A stretch of 64,000 bases of DNA from NCBI GenBank assembly GCA_030068075.1, contig CM057842.1:42246659-42310658 (forward strand), given 5' to 3'. How positions within the stretch are numbered: the stretch's first letter is position 1; each line of letters opens with the position of its first letter. The position numbers were made by a program, and so were the translations under genes. The stretch is from Paguma larvata (taxonomy: Eukaryota > Chordata > Mammalia > Carnivora > Viverridae). This document shows positions 11,466-24,161 of this stretch, piece by piece. Under the pieces are notes generated by a model. The model did no database searches and was not told the origin of the DNA. It worked only from the letters and a program-made list of their open reading frames with translations.

Positions 11466-11755
11466 GGTACCTCTAGAATAATGAAATAATGATATATACA
11501 AACAAACAAATAGCATCACTGAAAAATCGGGCAAGATTAGTTCCAATAGCTCGGAGTCCTACCAAAACAGTACAATGAACATAGTTGATACAGAGACTAT
11601 TGTTGGGGGTTAAACAGCTAATTTAGTTTGAGTCCTTGAGTCAGTAGTCTGAGATAGATCCTGGATAATAAGAAGGAACCGGATATGGAAATATAAGAAT
11701 AGCTGTCCAAGGAGAATAACTAGAAGTGCAAAAGTTGTACACAGAAACCAGCTTA

Positions 11756-11983
11756 GGGGCGCCTGGGTGGCTCAGTCGGTTAAGTGGCCAACTTCGGCTC
11801 AGGTTATGATCTCACGGTCTGTGAGTTCGGACCCCGTGTCGGGCTCTGTGCTGATGGCTCGGAGCCTGGAGCCTGCTTCAGATTCTGTGTCTCCCTCTCT
11901 CTGTGCCCTTCCCCTGCTCATACTCTGTCTCTATGTCTCTCAAAAATAAATAAATGTTAAAAAAAAATTAAAAAAAAAAAAAG
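11756..11983 (+). mobile_element. SINEC_Fc SINE, well preserved, 13-bp duplication
   Basis: Close to the felid consensus: 'ggggcgcctgggtggctcag' head, 'gtcgggctctgtgctg' body, TC tract, AATAAATAAA and long A tail. Perfect target repeats AGAAACCAGCTTA at 11743-11755 and 11984-11996. Confidence 0.97.
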
Positions 11984-11996
11984 AGAAACCAGCTTA

Positions 11997-12795
11997 AAGT
12001 TTAGAATGAAGAAATTTTAAGTCTTGTTTAGACCTCAGCTACTTCCAAAATTAAATATGACAAAATTAAAATAAATATACATCCCATATTTTTTCTATGC
12101 ATTTTTGAAAGGACTTTTCAATGTAAATAACAAAGACTTTGATAGTCTATGAGAATTTTGCTAATGAAATGAACGGTTATTTTGCAGACATTCCCTAAGA
12201 GAAAAGAGTAGCAATAAATATTACTGATCATAAGACATTTGGCATGTGACAATTTTCTATTAAGCCTTTAAAATTTTTCCCTCCTTATCCATGCTGAATG
12301 ATATATCCATGAATAATATATCCGTGGAAGGAAAATACGTTAATTTTCTTCCCAAAGGAAACTTCAAAAATTTGACTACTATAATACGAATTTGAAACAT
12401 GAATCCTGTCTCTTTCTCTGTCGCACATGAAGAGGAAGGAGCTAGAATGTTTCGCAAAGGATGATTTATGTAACAGCAGTTCTGAATGATGTTGTTAGGT
12501 AAATATCCCATTACCTAATGATATTGGACATTTCCTGATACCAGGACAAACTGAATAATCTTAGTCAAATACAGTTTCTTTACTAGACCTATTAGCATCC
12601 TTAGTAAGCTGCTATGTGTTGTGAATCTCCAAGCTGAAGCTTTAAAGGCAAAGAAAATACCTAGTTGTCTAGAACTCTGGAGAACATGGTTGGAAAAATG
12701 ATGCGTTTGAGATTATCATTTGTTTCTTTGGAGAATGCAATGAAACATGATACCACTTTTACTTTGGTTTTATATATTATGTGTATATTTACATA
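11997..12795. other. No recognised feature
   Basis: Unclassified AT-rich sequence; the minus-strand 83-codon frame (12260-12511) has no motif and is not called. Confidence 0.5.
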
Positions 12796-12821
12796 TGTGT
12801 GTGTGTGTGTGTGTGTGTATT
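12796..12821. repeat. (TG)n microsatellite
   Basis: About 12 uninterrupted TG units within a TA-rich context. Confidence 0.95.
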
Positions 12822-12916
12822 TATATTTATATTTATAATTTCTGGTCTGAAACTCCAGACACTTAGGGCTGAAAATAAACCTGCCCCTTTAGGGTGAAAA
12901 ACATATAAGTAGGAAA

Positions 12917-13125
12917 GTTTTCCCCCAGATTTATTGAGATATAATTGACATATAACACTGTAAGTTTGAAGTATACATGTGTTGATTTGATGCACTTACT
13001 ATTGCAAAGCGATGACCACCACAGCTTTAGCTAACACCTCCATAGGGCCGCATGATTTCCATTTATTTTTGGTGGTAAGAACATCTAAGGTCTACTCTGT
13101 TGGTAAGTGTGACTAAGTTGAAAGT
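12917..13125 (-). mobile_element. L1 3'UTR fragment (L1MA/MB-like)
   Basis: Plus-strand text 'tttattgagatataattgac', 'atataacactgtaagtttga', 'attgcaaagcgatgaccacc' and 'taagaacatctaaggtctac' is the reverse complement of the 3'UTR of mammalian L1M elements. Confidence 0.78.
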
Positions 13126-15130
13126 GATACCAAATCCCTTTCCGACACACTTGTCTCTAAAATATACACTGTGCCATCTAAGTGTAAAGCTTGGAGAGGC
13201 AAGTAACTGTTCCTATACTCCAACCTCAGCCACAGAAACACTCTATGAATGTTTTCATGTGTTCTATTCTCTCTGTTGGGTACCATCTGCTCTGTCGCAA
13301 TCACTATACGTGTTTATATATGTTCCTGGTGTTAACGAACAACTCATGCTCGCTTGAGAATAGTTTTCAAATACAAAAGAGTATAAGCAAAATAAAAGAA
13401 CACCAAAAATTCCACAAATTAAAATCATCCATAATCTCAACACAAAGAGAGAACTGTAAGTAACATTTTGGTATTTTACCTTTTAATTGCCTTTCTATCT
13501 AAAGTATATGCTAAGTTGAAATGTTTTTATATTTATTGGCCATATCTGTTTCTTCTAGAAATTGACTCCTGTTGTCCTTCACCTATTTTTCCACTAGGGG
13601 GTAACTGTATTTTAATTTATAGGTTTTTAATCAATCAAGCATATTCCACCTTTAATTTTCATGTTGGTTAAACTTACTTCCAATTTACTTATAGGCTGCC
13701 AATACTCAGCCATGTAAACCCACAAAAATAGTGGTACCATATGGTTCAACCTAATTTTAAGCTTTTAGTTTTTTGTTTCTGACGTTTAGAAGTCTTAAAC
13801 TTCTCACACAGTTAAAAATTCCTTTTGTAATTTTCCCTCATTGTTTATTAAAATCATAATCTACCAGTCCTAACTACCCAAGGTCATTTAAATATTCACT
13901 TTTAATTTCTTTGGTCTTTTATTACATCATTTTTATACCTAACCAAATATATCCCTTCAATGAACTGGACTTAACATTTTTTATCAAAGATGGATTTGTT
14001 TCCTTCATGCCATTTTTTGAATATTCTGTATCTTTCAGGCCAGTTTGTTAGGTTTTGTTTAGGATGTTATATTATGAATTTAAGTTCTTATGTAGTTCAT
14101 TTAGGTATTATTCATACAAACATTTATTTCAAGCTTCTGAGGGCAGTGACATTTCCGTTTTCATATTTTGTGCCTGATAGAATGCTGTTTCAATTAGGAA
14201 AGCTTTGTAATAGTACACTTCATCAGTTGTAATTAGCACACTTTTTCATATGTAAACATTTCTGAAACAGAGATGATTTTTATCTGATGACATAGAAAAT
14301 TATTTTTTCTTTCATTTTAGTGGTACATAAAACAGTGGTGTATATTGAGTAAATGGATTTTTGTAATTGTCATCATACAGAGTATTTTCATATATGACCA
14401 GACAAGAGTTCTCTCATTACTCCTGATCAAATTGCATTTGTGTTCACTTATATTTTTATTCATTTTCCTTTGCTCTAGGGTCTCTTGAAGTTTATATTAT
14501 TGTGAAAAGATCTTTTTAATCTTGTATAATGCTTTGGTTTCTATTTTATTGAAATAGTTTTCCACTGCTTTTTTTTATGTGTGTTTACTGGATAAATTAG
14601 TATCATTTTTATTTTTTAATATTTAATGTAATTTTATCATTATTATTTTCTCTTGTGTGTGGCTTATATAGTTATATATTGGATTATCAGCCAAATCCAA
14701 TTGTCTTTTCTTTCTAATAGAAGAGTTTAATCCTTTCCATAGTTATTTTCATAAGTAAATCTTGTTTTATGCTTTCTGGAATTTGCCTCTGTTTTCTACC
14801 TTTTTCTACAGGAAAGTATTTTTGGTTCATCATCTTCAAGGATTTTAAACTATTTCCTCTGGTTTAAATTTCTTAAATAATTACTTTTTTGTTTTCATGA
14901 TAGCCTCCATTAATTAGTTTCTGTTATTTCATTAAATTATTCCATTTTACTACTTTATTATCTATTCACAAAAGGTGAGAATTTTATCAAGCTTGTACAT
15001 CTCTGCTCTTTTAAAATTTACTCCTGTTCATTTGACAAAATTTGATTTTAGAGCCAAATCGTGATATTAAATTATTAATATTTTAAACATCTCCCTTCAT
15101 TAAAACTTGTGACTCTACATTTGATATAAT
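13126..15130. mobile_element. Probable very old LINE (L1/HAL1-like) remnants, strand mostly minus
   Basis: T-rich, G-poor sequence resembling decayed L1/HAL1 in reverse complement (for example 'tcctaactacccaaggtcat' near 13868 and 'gaagagtttaatcctttcca' near 14721). A short stretch at 13350-13560 looks plus-oriented. No intact frame longer than about 90 codons. The call is tentative and the region may hold several insertions plus unique sequence. Confidence 0.4.
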
Positions 15131-15134
15131 TACA

Positions 15135-15513
15135 GATCTTCCTTTACTTACTATGGGGTTATGTCCCGATAAACCCATGTTAGTTGAAAATGTCATATGT
15201 TGACACTGTATTTAATATCCATTAAACAAGCTCAGAACATTTACATGAGCCTACAGTTGGGCAAAATCATCTAACACAAAGCTTATTTTATAATAAGGTA
15301 TTATATAGCTTATGTAATTTGTTGAATACTATATAAGAGTGAAAAACAGAATGATTGTGTGGTACCAAAGGGTTGTAAGTGTTATTAGTTGTTTACCTTC
15401 GTGATGGGGGATGACCAGAAGCTGTGGCTTACCGTCAATGCCCAGCATCATGAAACAATCATACTTTATATCACTGGCCAAAGAAAGACCGAAATTCAAA
15501 GTACAGTTTGACC
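15135..15513 (+). mobile_element. Tigger-like (Tc1/mariner) DNA transposon fragment
   Basis: Carries 'actatggggttatgtcccga', 'taaacccatgttagttgaaa', 'gcctacagttgggcaaaatc' and 'atctaacacaaagcttattt', in the order of a known mammalian Tigger-type non-autonomous element. The subfamily is not certain. A SINE adjoins its right side. Confidence 0.65.
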
Positions 15514-15514
15514 A

Positions 15515-15725
15515 CGAGTGTCTGGGTAGCTCAGTTAGTTAGGTGTCTGACTTCAGCTTGCGTCACGATCTCGCAGTTCACGGGTTCAAGCCCCAGGGCG
15601 GTCTCAGAGGCTGGAGACTGCTTCAGATTCTGTGTCTCCCTCTCTGTCTGCCCATCCCATGCTCAGGCTCTGTCTCTTTCTGTCTCTCAAAAGTAAATAA
15701 AAACATTTAAAAAAATTTTTTTAAA

Positions 15726-15726
<1 letters not shown>
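15515..15726 (+). mobile_element. SINEC_Fc-type SINE with TG-repeat tail
   Basis: Head 'gtgtctgggtagctcagtta', tRNA-like B-box region 'cacgggttcaagcccc', a shortened body, TC tract and A/T tail running directly into (TG)17. Confidence 0.92.

Positions 15727-15760
<34 letters not shown>
15727..15760. repeat. (TG)17 microsatellite
   Basis: Seventeen uninterrupted TG units at the 3' end of a SINE tail. Confidence 0.97.
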
Positions 15761-15764
<4 letters not shown>

Positions 15765-16930
15765 CATTTTAAGCACTTCTGTATCTGAGAAGGTCCTTTT
15801 GTTGCCTTAACATATGGAAGGATATTCAATTTACATTTTTAGGTCTCAAATTTACCATAGCAAAATTCTGAGGTATTTATGCAATAAATATTGCCTTTAT
15901 GGAATAACTCTTGCAGTGGAGAAGTCTGAGACCAATTCAAGTTTTTCCTCTATGGGTAACCTACTTCATTGTCTGGATACTAGTAAGAATATTTATCTTA
16001 ATTATTCTAATTAGAATTTTTGATTTGGTGTGGATTCTTTCTATTTCCATTTTTTGGAATATTTTGAAGCATTTTTTTTAGAAGACTCATAGTCTTATCA
16101 GTTGGGGACATTTTTCTCATTTTTTTCCCTTAATAATTACTTCCATTCTAATTGCTCTGGTTTCTTTTTTGAGAAAGCCTCAAATACTAATTTTGGATTT
16201 CCATTCACAAACTTCCATCTGCTTCACTTTTTCTTTAAACGTTTTTTTTTTAATCCCTTGGTCTTTCTCCTTTGTTTCCAGGAATGAATCTCAATTGTGT
16301 GCTTCACATGAATGGTTTTATTTGCTGCAGTAGTAGCTCTTATCTTTACTGCCTCTGATGCAAATTTTAATTATGGTTTCCCAATTTTATTTATGATACC
16401 TTATTTAGATCAGCTTCTTAACTTCTCAGCTTCTCATAGCCATGGTCTATGTGTTTCATCTTGTTTTATTTTCAGCCCGTCCCCCTTCTGTTTCATATAT
16501 GACTGTGTGTACTCCCAATATTTGTGGCTCACATACTCATAGTCAATACTTTTTCTTGCATATTGGGGTAGGTTCAAGCTGAAATATTTTAGCATTTTCT
16601 TCTATTTTCTTTGATAAATTAGTTTTTAAAAATGTTCTTCAAATGAGCCTTCATAATGATATTCTGTTTTCCCCTTCCCTCTGTGGCAATTAGATTTTAA
16701 TAGAACACATGTTGTTTTGTTTTCCTTCTTGTATGAATGGAGATCTATCCTATTTACAGTGTTTACCAATTAGTAGGATGCCCTTGGCCCCAGCCACTGT
16801 CCATTTGATTATAAATTTAATCATCTTTTCAGATCTATATATAAAAAGTAAATTGATGTGCACAGTTCTTGGCCTAGTTCCCAGGGTCTTTTCTGTTGAA
16901 ATTAAGAGGGGTGTCTTTCATCCCACACAC
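15765..16930 (-). mobile_element. Probable old L1/HAL1-like LINE remnant
   Basis: Reverse-complement LINE ORF1-like features such as 'tttgatttggtgtggattct' near 16020 and 'catttttctcatttttttcc', resembling the HAL1/L1 region that reads 'gtgtctaggtgtggatt' in better preserved copies. Plus-strand frames at 16102-16287, 16312-16542 and 16709-16945 are Phe/Leu-rich antisense readings and are not genes. Confidence 0.45.
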
Positions 16931-18338
16931 AGGAGGTCTTATTAAATTAAAGATGTACATGAAAATCTACTGCATATATTTCTCACATAGCTTTTCTATC
17001 CCCTGCCTTAAACTACACTGCTTCATTTCTGAGAGCTACACTCCTCAGGACGCATGCATCTGTGTTTAAGGGCTCTCATACTCCTACTTTGTACTCCATT
17101 GTGTTCTTGCTATGGAAAAGAAGACACAGACCTTATTGAGATTACCTGTAAAAGCAACGACTGTATTGAAGAAGGGAGAATGTGTGTCTAAGATCCTAGA
17201 TATTAGATACAGAAAGCAGATGGTGTAACAAAAAGAGAAAGAAAAGGAGGAAAGAAAGAGAGAAGGATACTTTAAGGAAAATAAAGTATCTTCTGATCTT
17301 TTTCAGTAGTGTGAGGATATTCTGTTTCATGAGTCCACCATTGTTTTTCTCAATCCAATTCCATCGACTTTATAGTTAGCGAAAATTCCTCCCATTTTCT
17401 AGCAATAGGTTGTCTGTCAGTCTTAATTTGTTGTGATGTTGTGAGTTTTCCTGTGTCCTAATAAGTATGTTAGAGAGAAGTTGAGAGACATTGCCTATAG
17501 GATGACTAGACAGATGCCTTTTTAAATGGAAGCCTGTGGTTTAGTTATAAACACAGGGAAGACACCTGCCCTTGACGAAACATATCCATGTTCATTTTTC
17601 CCGTTTTGGGTTGACATGATCCATGCAGCGCTCTTTGTTTGCAAGGTCAAACAATGAACAAAATAAATTATGCTAACTTCTTGATAAATTCCTAAAAATC
17701 AAATTTGCATTGATTTAAATTTATTTTATATGTTACAACCCTTGCCTAATATTGGCTCTAACTTAATGTATTTCTGTACTTAATTATGATGCAAAAGTTC
17801 ATAGTACTACAATTATATTTTGAACTTTTTCCTTATCCCCCTAAGATGTCAAAACCCTTGATTTCATTCTAAATCATTTTAAATCATCTTCAGCATGTTA
17901 AAACATTTACCCATGCTCTGGTTCTAAAACCACATTGCACATAATTTTTACAGGAGGCTTTCATTAAAAACATTCAGATTCCTGGACACTACCGTTATAG
18001 ATATAGATTGTGCAGGACCTCAAAATCTTCATTGATCCTGAGCACACTCCAATGATGTGACGGTTTGGTCTACTTAGACTTTGATGGCTGTGAATGAGAA
18101 TCAGGGAAGGAATTAAGTTATGATCTTTTTGCTTTTCTGTCTTGATATACTTTAGCTTCACAAATGCATAACAGTACATTTCCTCCAGTGAAGACTATCT
18201 GCCCTTGGACTAGATTTTGTATGTAAAAACAATATAATTATAACTTCAAGAATTTGTGAAATATACACTCAGATATCTCCTGGTTGGCTAGAGGATTTGG
18301 CAGTTTGTTCTTACAGAAAAAAAGTCTTCATAATATTA
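16931..18338. other. No recognised feature
   Basis: Unclassified AT-rich sequence with a purine-rich patch at about 17228-17268. No exon or repeat family recognised. Confidence 0.45.
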
Positions 18339-18355
18339 CTCAAATGAGTATTATT

Positions 18356-18528
18356 TTTTTTAAGTTTATTTATTTTGAGGGGATGTAGGGGCAAAGAGAG
18401 AGAGGGAGAGAGAGAATCCCAAGCAGGATCCATACCCAGCAAAGAACCCAGTGTGGGGCTTGATCTCACAAATCATGAGATGATGACCTGAGCTGAAATC
18501 AAGAATCGCCCTGATTCCTCCAGTATTC
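18356..18528 (-). mobile_element. SINEC_Fc-type SINE, head-truncated, 17-bp duplication
   Basis: T-rich tail, GA tract, an 'aatcccaagcaggatcc' body and 'gatgacctgagctgaaatca', but the normal 'gccacccaggcgcccc' head is replaced by 'cgccctgattcctccagta'. Near-perfect target repeats (one mismatch) at 18339-18355 and 18529-18545 show the truncation belongs to the insertion itself or a later local change. Confidence 0.9.
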
Positions 18529-18572
18529 CTCAAATGAGTACTATTGACTGCCTATAAAGATATTGATTATCT

Positions 18573-18795
18573 GGGGTCGCCTGGGTGGCTCACTTGGTTA
18601 AGCATCCATCTTCAGCTCAGGTCATGATCTCACAGTTAGTGAGTCGAACCCCATGTCAGGCTCTGTGCTGACAGCTCAGAGGCTGGAGCCTGCTTCAGAT
18701 TCTGTGTCTCCCTCTCTCTTTGGTCCTCCCCCATTCACACTCTGTCTCTCTCCCTCTCTCTCAAAAGTAAGCAAACATTTAAAAAAAATTTTTAA
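18573..18795 (+). mobile_element. SINEC_Fc-type SINE
   Basis: Complete head (ggggtcgcctgggtggctca), body, TC tract and A/T tail. It lies only about 30 bp beyond the right target repeat of the preceding minus-strand copy. Confidence 0.94.
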
Positions 18796-18829
18796 GGTAC
18801 TATGTGATGAGAAGAAAAAGCATACTGCA

Positions 18830-18995
18830 ATAGGAATTTTAGTGTACTTGAGAGTCAGAAAAATGAAATTAAGATTCATCTATGTGACCTTGAACTCACT
18901 CTATTTTTTCATCTGTTAAATATGGCTAATTCTACCTGCTCTACTCACTTAGAATTTTTAGGAAGGTCAAATAATACATATAAGTGAAAATACAA
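18830..18995 (-). mobile_element. MIR-type SINE fragment
   Basis: Reverse-complement MIR pattern: 'gtgaccttgaactcactcta', 'tttttcatctgttaaatatg' and 'ctacctgctctactcactta'. Confidence 0.68.
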
Positions 18996-20855
18996 TATAC
19001 TTTATGTACTGTAAATATGGAATCCTTGAAGAATACTGTGTTAAGTGAAAAGTATTTTATTACCACAGCTACATAGCATCAACAGAAGTTTCAGCAATTC
19101 TGTAATTTTTTTGAAACTAAATGATCAACATGGATTTATTGAGGATTATACCAGGAATAAAAACTAGGTATCCAGTATATAATAAGGAAATGTCTTCTTT
19201 GCTTTTCTACTTTTTAATTAATATGTTAGTATTTAATAGTTTAAAGTGTATTATGAGTTTTCCTTAAACTATTAAAATTGTGTGCTGTTATTTCCTAGAT
19301 AGGCTAGGTTCATTAGTCAAATCGAATGTGACAGGTAACTGTTACCCCTTGGAAATTTTTTCCTTTAATATCCTTCCAGCATACTTCACTCTTTTAATAC
19401 TACTTTAATGACTTAGACTTTTACTCAGGTACTTCCTAATTAAGTGTATTTGCAATAGCTATAGTTTTTATTATCAAATCATTCTTGATTCAGACTTTAG
19501 GCTGATGGTTGTTTCTTAATTGCTCAGATTTTTTTTATTTAATTAGCTTTAGATAGCAGAACAGATGGTCTCTGGATTCGTTGATGCTATATCTTTGTAG
19601 TAATATATTTTGGTTCTGTCTAATGGGGTGACTCTTCTTTCTAAATTTTCTCATTAAATGGCACTCTTAGTTTCTCATTTTCTTTTTTTATTCAATTTAT
19701 GTCAAACTTAATGTGAAATAAACATAAAATTTTCAAATTATATCCTTGGTCAAACTGAGAATCAAATATGGTAGCTTTAAATTGGATAGATTTAGATTCA
19801 TATATTTCAGGTTATACACACCCAATCTTCTCTCAACCAATACGACACAATCAGTTTCCTAATAAATATTGGTAAGCACTTAAGGAGTGCCAGACTCCAT
19901 GTGTAAAATCATGAATCAAAATGAACACTGCTCTGCTCTTCCACTCTCAAGGGCCATCTGGTCTATGGACAACGGGTGAAGGCTGTATATTAAACTAATT
20001 ATCACATTACTGATCATATAAGTGCAAACCGTAGCAAAGGATCTGAAGAAAAGGAATATAATTATATGAATGTTTGTAATAAATAAGTCATAAATAAACA
20101 ATCATAGAGGGTCAGATAATTGTAGTTCTGGATAATCTTTGTCAATAAATTTGGTTATCGAAGAGGATATGGAAAAATGTTTCAGACACAGAAGGCACAG
20201 CATATGTAAAAAATGTAATAGAAGGCTATATGGTACATTTAGAACAATGAAAGAAGTCCGGAAAGGTTGAAGCAGAGAAATCAAGGGAAAGAATTTTATG
20301 AGATAAGTTTTAAAAATTGAAATAGCAAGACATTTCAGATTAGGGTAAAAAATTAGAGCCAATATCCCTAGAGTATAGCAATGTTATTAGAATATTTTAA
20401 AAGAAGGGCCACGTTACCATAATAGCTTAAGAAAAGATTACTTGGCTAATCTCAACATATAAATTAAGCTAAGCTGATACATCTACAACTACAGACATAT
20501 AAAAATGTTGGGTAGATATACTATGAACTTCTAAAAATGAAAAATCATATCTCTAAGATCCAGTAAAGAAGAAAGATTGGTTCATAAAATCCTAAGAGGA
20601 ATAGTAGCCTAGAAAAGAAGACCAAAGAACTATGGTTATTAAAAAGGGTAGTGAAGAAACAGGTTGTCCTTAAAGCTTTGTGAGTCAAGGAGCTGCTCCT
20701 GCTTTACACAAATATGTACATTGAAGCCCTGCCCTTTCTATAAAAGGACCTAGAAAAAAATCTAATTGCTGGTTTAAAAAGTTGCATAAAAAATTAGTGT
20801 AAAACTATTATCAGACATTTCCACAAATGTCGTGATATGCAGGACTTACATTATA
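18996..20855. other. No firmly recognised feature
   Basis: AT-rich sequence. The part around 20230-20370 vaguely resembles the ancient repeat described at 51110, but not well enough to call. No exon signals. Confidence 0.4.
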
Positions 20856-20868
20856 AAAGATACAATCC

Positions 20869-21103
20869 TGGGATGCCTGGGGTTCAGTCGGTTAAGCATC
20901 AGAGTCTTGATTTCAGCTCAGGTCATGGTCTCACGGTTCATGAGTTCGAACCCCACATCGAGCTCTTTGCCAATGGTGCAAAGCCTGCTCAGGATTCCAT
21001 CTCTCCTTCTCTCTGCCTCTCCTCCACTTATGTGCTCTCTCTCTCTATCTCTCTCTCAAAATAAATAAACATAAAAACATTTTTAAATAAAAGTGAATAA
21101 ATG
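20869..21103 (+). mobile_element. SINEC_Fc-type SINE, 13-bp duplication
   Basis: Head with the variant 'catcagagtcttgatttcag' segment, the B-box 'gagttcgaaccccacatc', TC tract and A-rich tail. Target repeats AAAGA(T/C)ACAATCC at 20856-20868 and 21104-21116 differ at one base. Confidence 0.95.
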
Positions 21104-21116
21104 AAAGACACAATCC

Positions 21117-23280
21117 CAGCTTAAGAGATATTTAATTAAAGAAAAATCAGATAACCTCTAATGAAGGAACAATGCAAAAAACTGGATGAAACTTACATAG
21201 TAGAATTATTTGTAAAAGACAACAAAGTGAGAATATTTAAATTTTTTAATATATATGGAGTAGGGATCATGACAGGAGAAGAGGACACAATGGAAAAATA
21301 ACACTTGTACTTGAAAATGAATGGAATGTAGCTTCTAAAACGAAAAAAAGTTACTATCGGTACTTAAAAATCTTTAAACAGCACATTATAGGTTGTAGAA
21401 AAAAGGATTTTAAACAAGATAGATCAGAAGATCCACATAGATCAAAGAATATAAAATGTAAAGTGTGGCAGACAAGGAAAATAGAATAAGTAGTGATCCC
21501 AAATAGAAAACAAAGAGAAAATAAAGAAGAAAATACTTGAAGAGATCATTGCTGTGAATTTTCTAGAATGCTCACAGAATAAAATTTAATTTAATGAAGA
21601 ATGGCAAAACCAAATAAAAAATTGAAAATCAATTACATAACCAGAATATGAGAGTGAACCTGAAGAACACTACAAACAAAAGATGGTCACTTGGTGTGTG
21701 GTCTGCCCAATATGATAGATGATGGGGCCTTCACTGACACCAAGAACAATGGAAGTAGAGGAGAATACGGCTGGTGAGGTCTTGAACTCAGTTTTATGTG
21801 CCTGAACACCACTCATGTGGTAAAGCCTCGTAGACGATCGAATATGCAGGCGTGGATCTGCAGAGTGAGATCTAAGAGAGACAGAGATCATTCTCACATG
21901 AGTACATGTTAAATCAAGTTGTTTGGATGGGTCCTGCTGCCTAGAAGGAGGATGGAGATAAAGTCCAGAACTTTTTGGAACTGCATATAACTGATAGAAG
22001 TAGATACATCTACAAAAGAAACATGAAAATTTTTCCATAATGGAAAAAAATAAAGAAAAGGGATGTATTTCCATAAAATCCAATGCAAAATACTATGAGA
22101 AGATATTCTTCATTTTCCTATATTTACAATGTTTAAGACCATCTCTGCGTGCCATAACGTCATATTAGTCTGACATTATTCTCTTGGCATTAGGCGTTAA
22201 AAGGAACACACATTCTTAAATATATTACCATATATGGACATCAGGGATTCTTCAGAAATATTGGGTACTACATATGTTCACCTTATTTCTCTAGGGTTTC
22301 AATAATGGTAATCTTCTGAAGCAAGGATCTTCAAGTTTTTCCTGTATAGGAGCAGATACTAAGTATCTTAGTTGTTGGACGTCATAGGTCTTTGTTGAAA
22401 CTACCCAATTTTGCTATCATAGCATGAAAATAGCCATAGACAACATGCAAATGCTGAGTACAGCTACTTCCAATAAAACTGTTTACAAAGACAGCATTAA
22501 TCCAGAGACACTCTGGGGTTTAGTATGGGACAGACCCCGAGCTTTCTTAAATCTTCTTACTGTGTGTAAGTAACATTTGTATTCACAGCATCTGTTTTTA
22601 TTTCCCCTATTTGTTAGGCCAAAAAAATGCTTTGATATTAAACAGAAAACAAAACTAAACACAATATTAGAGATAAAGAATGTGACAGGAAAAGACAGAT
22701 TTAATTGGAAAATAACTACAAACGACATAAAGAGGAACAAGAGAATATAAATAGTAATTTTTCAATTAAGGAGTTTGCCTTATATATGGGAAAAGGGAAA
22801 TGACACAGAAGATGAATCTAATAAGAGCAACTATAAAAGAATTCACAATCCATGCAATAAAACTAAAGTGCCTTTTTTTTTTTTTGAAAGTATCAAGCAT
22901 TCACAAGAATACTTGTGAACAGTTGTGTAGAGGAAGAATAATAATAACAAAGAAGATATCCCCCCAAATAAAAATGTGCCTGCATTTACAGGTATACACA
23001 CACATATGCAACTGTAATTTGGAGCTATCAGAGTGGCTTAAGAAATCTCTGCAGGACAACACAGTTAAAAATTAAAAATAAAAGCTGATGGTATAATACT
23101 ATTTTGAATTTTTTTCAAATATGTTAAAAAAGGCTAAATACATGAATATATCTTATTTTGTCTCCTGCAATGAGAGAACTAGAGTAAAATTAGGTGTTTT
23201 TGAAACAAACTGATTTCCAGGAAGAAGAAATAGACATACAGTTCTCTATTCCTCCCATTATGTACAATTAATATCTTATG
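21117..23280. other. Unclassified A-rich sequence
   Basis: About 2.2 kb in which no family could be named with confidence. The minus-strand frame 21670-22083 (137 codons) is the longest in the window; it starts with a hydrophobic Phe-rich stretch but has no domain motif, no visible splice context and no codon-bias support, so it is not called. Part of the region may belong to the old L1 that begins to be recognisable at about 23281. Confidence 0.4.
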
Positions 23281-24161
23281 AATTATATGTAAAACATATA
23301 AAAGGAGACTTTCAAGGATAGAGAGAAAGCCAGATTGGCTAGTGACCTCAGGACTGGCTAGTGACCTCGGGATAACATCAGTTGTCAAAAAATTCACAAT
23401 AGTGAGATTTCTAGGTGTTCTTTTCACATCATATAGCCCAGACTTTTACAGGCTGAAGAAGCTAGCACCTGGAAATGACAAGAAGTACAAACAAGGAAAA
23501 TACAAACAAAAAATAAAACCTACGCTGAAGGACCAGGGAAGGGGCAGCCTAGCAAAACAGAAAACCTTCGGACAATAACTGCTCTACTGCACCCAAACAC
23601 CACAGAAAAATGTTGTGGCTCCACACACACCTATACCAGCAAATAAGGAGTGGGTGTTCCATGCTCCCAAGACACGGCGTCTCAGCACACCTCCCCCCAG
23701 TGCCATCAGGGTAGTTTTGGAAAAGGTTGAGTAAGGAGGCTGGAATTTCACCTCCATCCAGTAGTAAGTGGGTTCATTGCTTTCCAGACACTGAGGTGTC
23801 AGTAGAGACCATGTGGGGAACCTAGATTTTCACCTTGAAGTAATGAGGCACCCCTTCCTCACCTGGCTTGAGTGGTATCAGAATCTTGAGTCCTACTGGA
23901 GAGTCATTGTTAAGAGACCATCTCCCTGTGGTTTTAGTGGAAGCTACATGGGGATCATTAACATGGGACTTCTATCCCTCCCAGCCGGGAAGGTATCATT
24001 GGACACCTAGAGGGGAACTGGAACTCCCACCTCAACCCAAGAGTGAAGATGCTTCCACTGTGGTGTCAACAGAGACCAAGGGGGAACCTAGATTCTTCTT
24101 CTCTTGGCTGAAATAAGGAAGCACTACCCCTTCTCCTGCAACTGTAGTGCAAGAGGAAACC
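23281..24161 (+). mobile_element. Ancient L1M 5'UTR, left part (interrupted by an LTR)
   Basis: Repeated motifs typical of old L1M 5'UTRs: 'ctggaatttcacctccatcc', 'gtgtcagtagagaccatgtg', 'ggggaacctagattttcacc' and 'gtgtcaacagagaccaaggg'. The same motif recurring two to three times is the internal repetition expected of this promoter region. It is cut at 24162 by the LTR and resumes at 25454. The left boundary is a guess. Confidence 0.72.

Noticed and set aside
11756..11860. tRNA-like A/B-box sequence at SINE heads as possible tRNA genes
   Set aside because: The SINE head is tRNA-derived but lacks a closable acceptor stem and continues into SINE body; not a functional tRNA.
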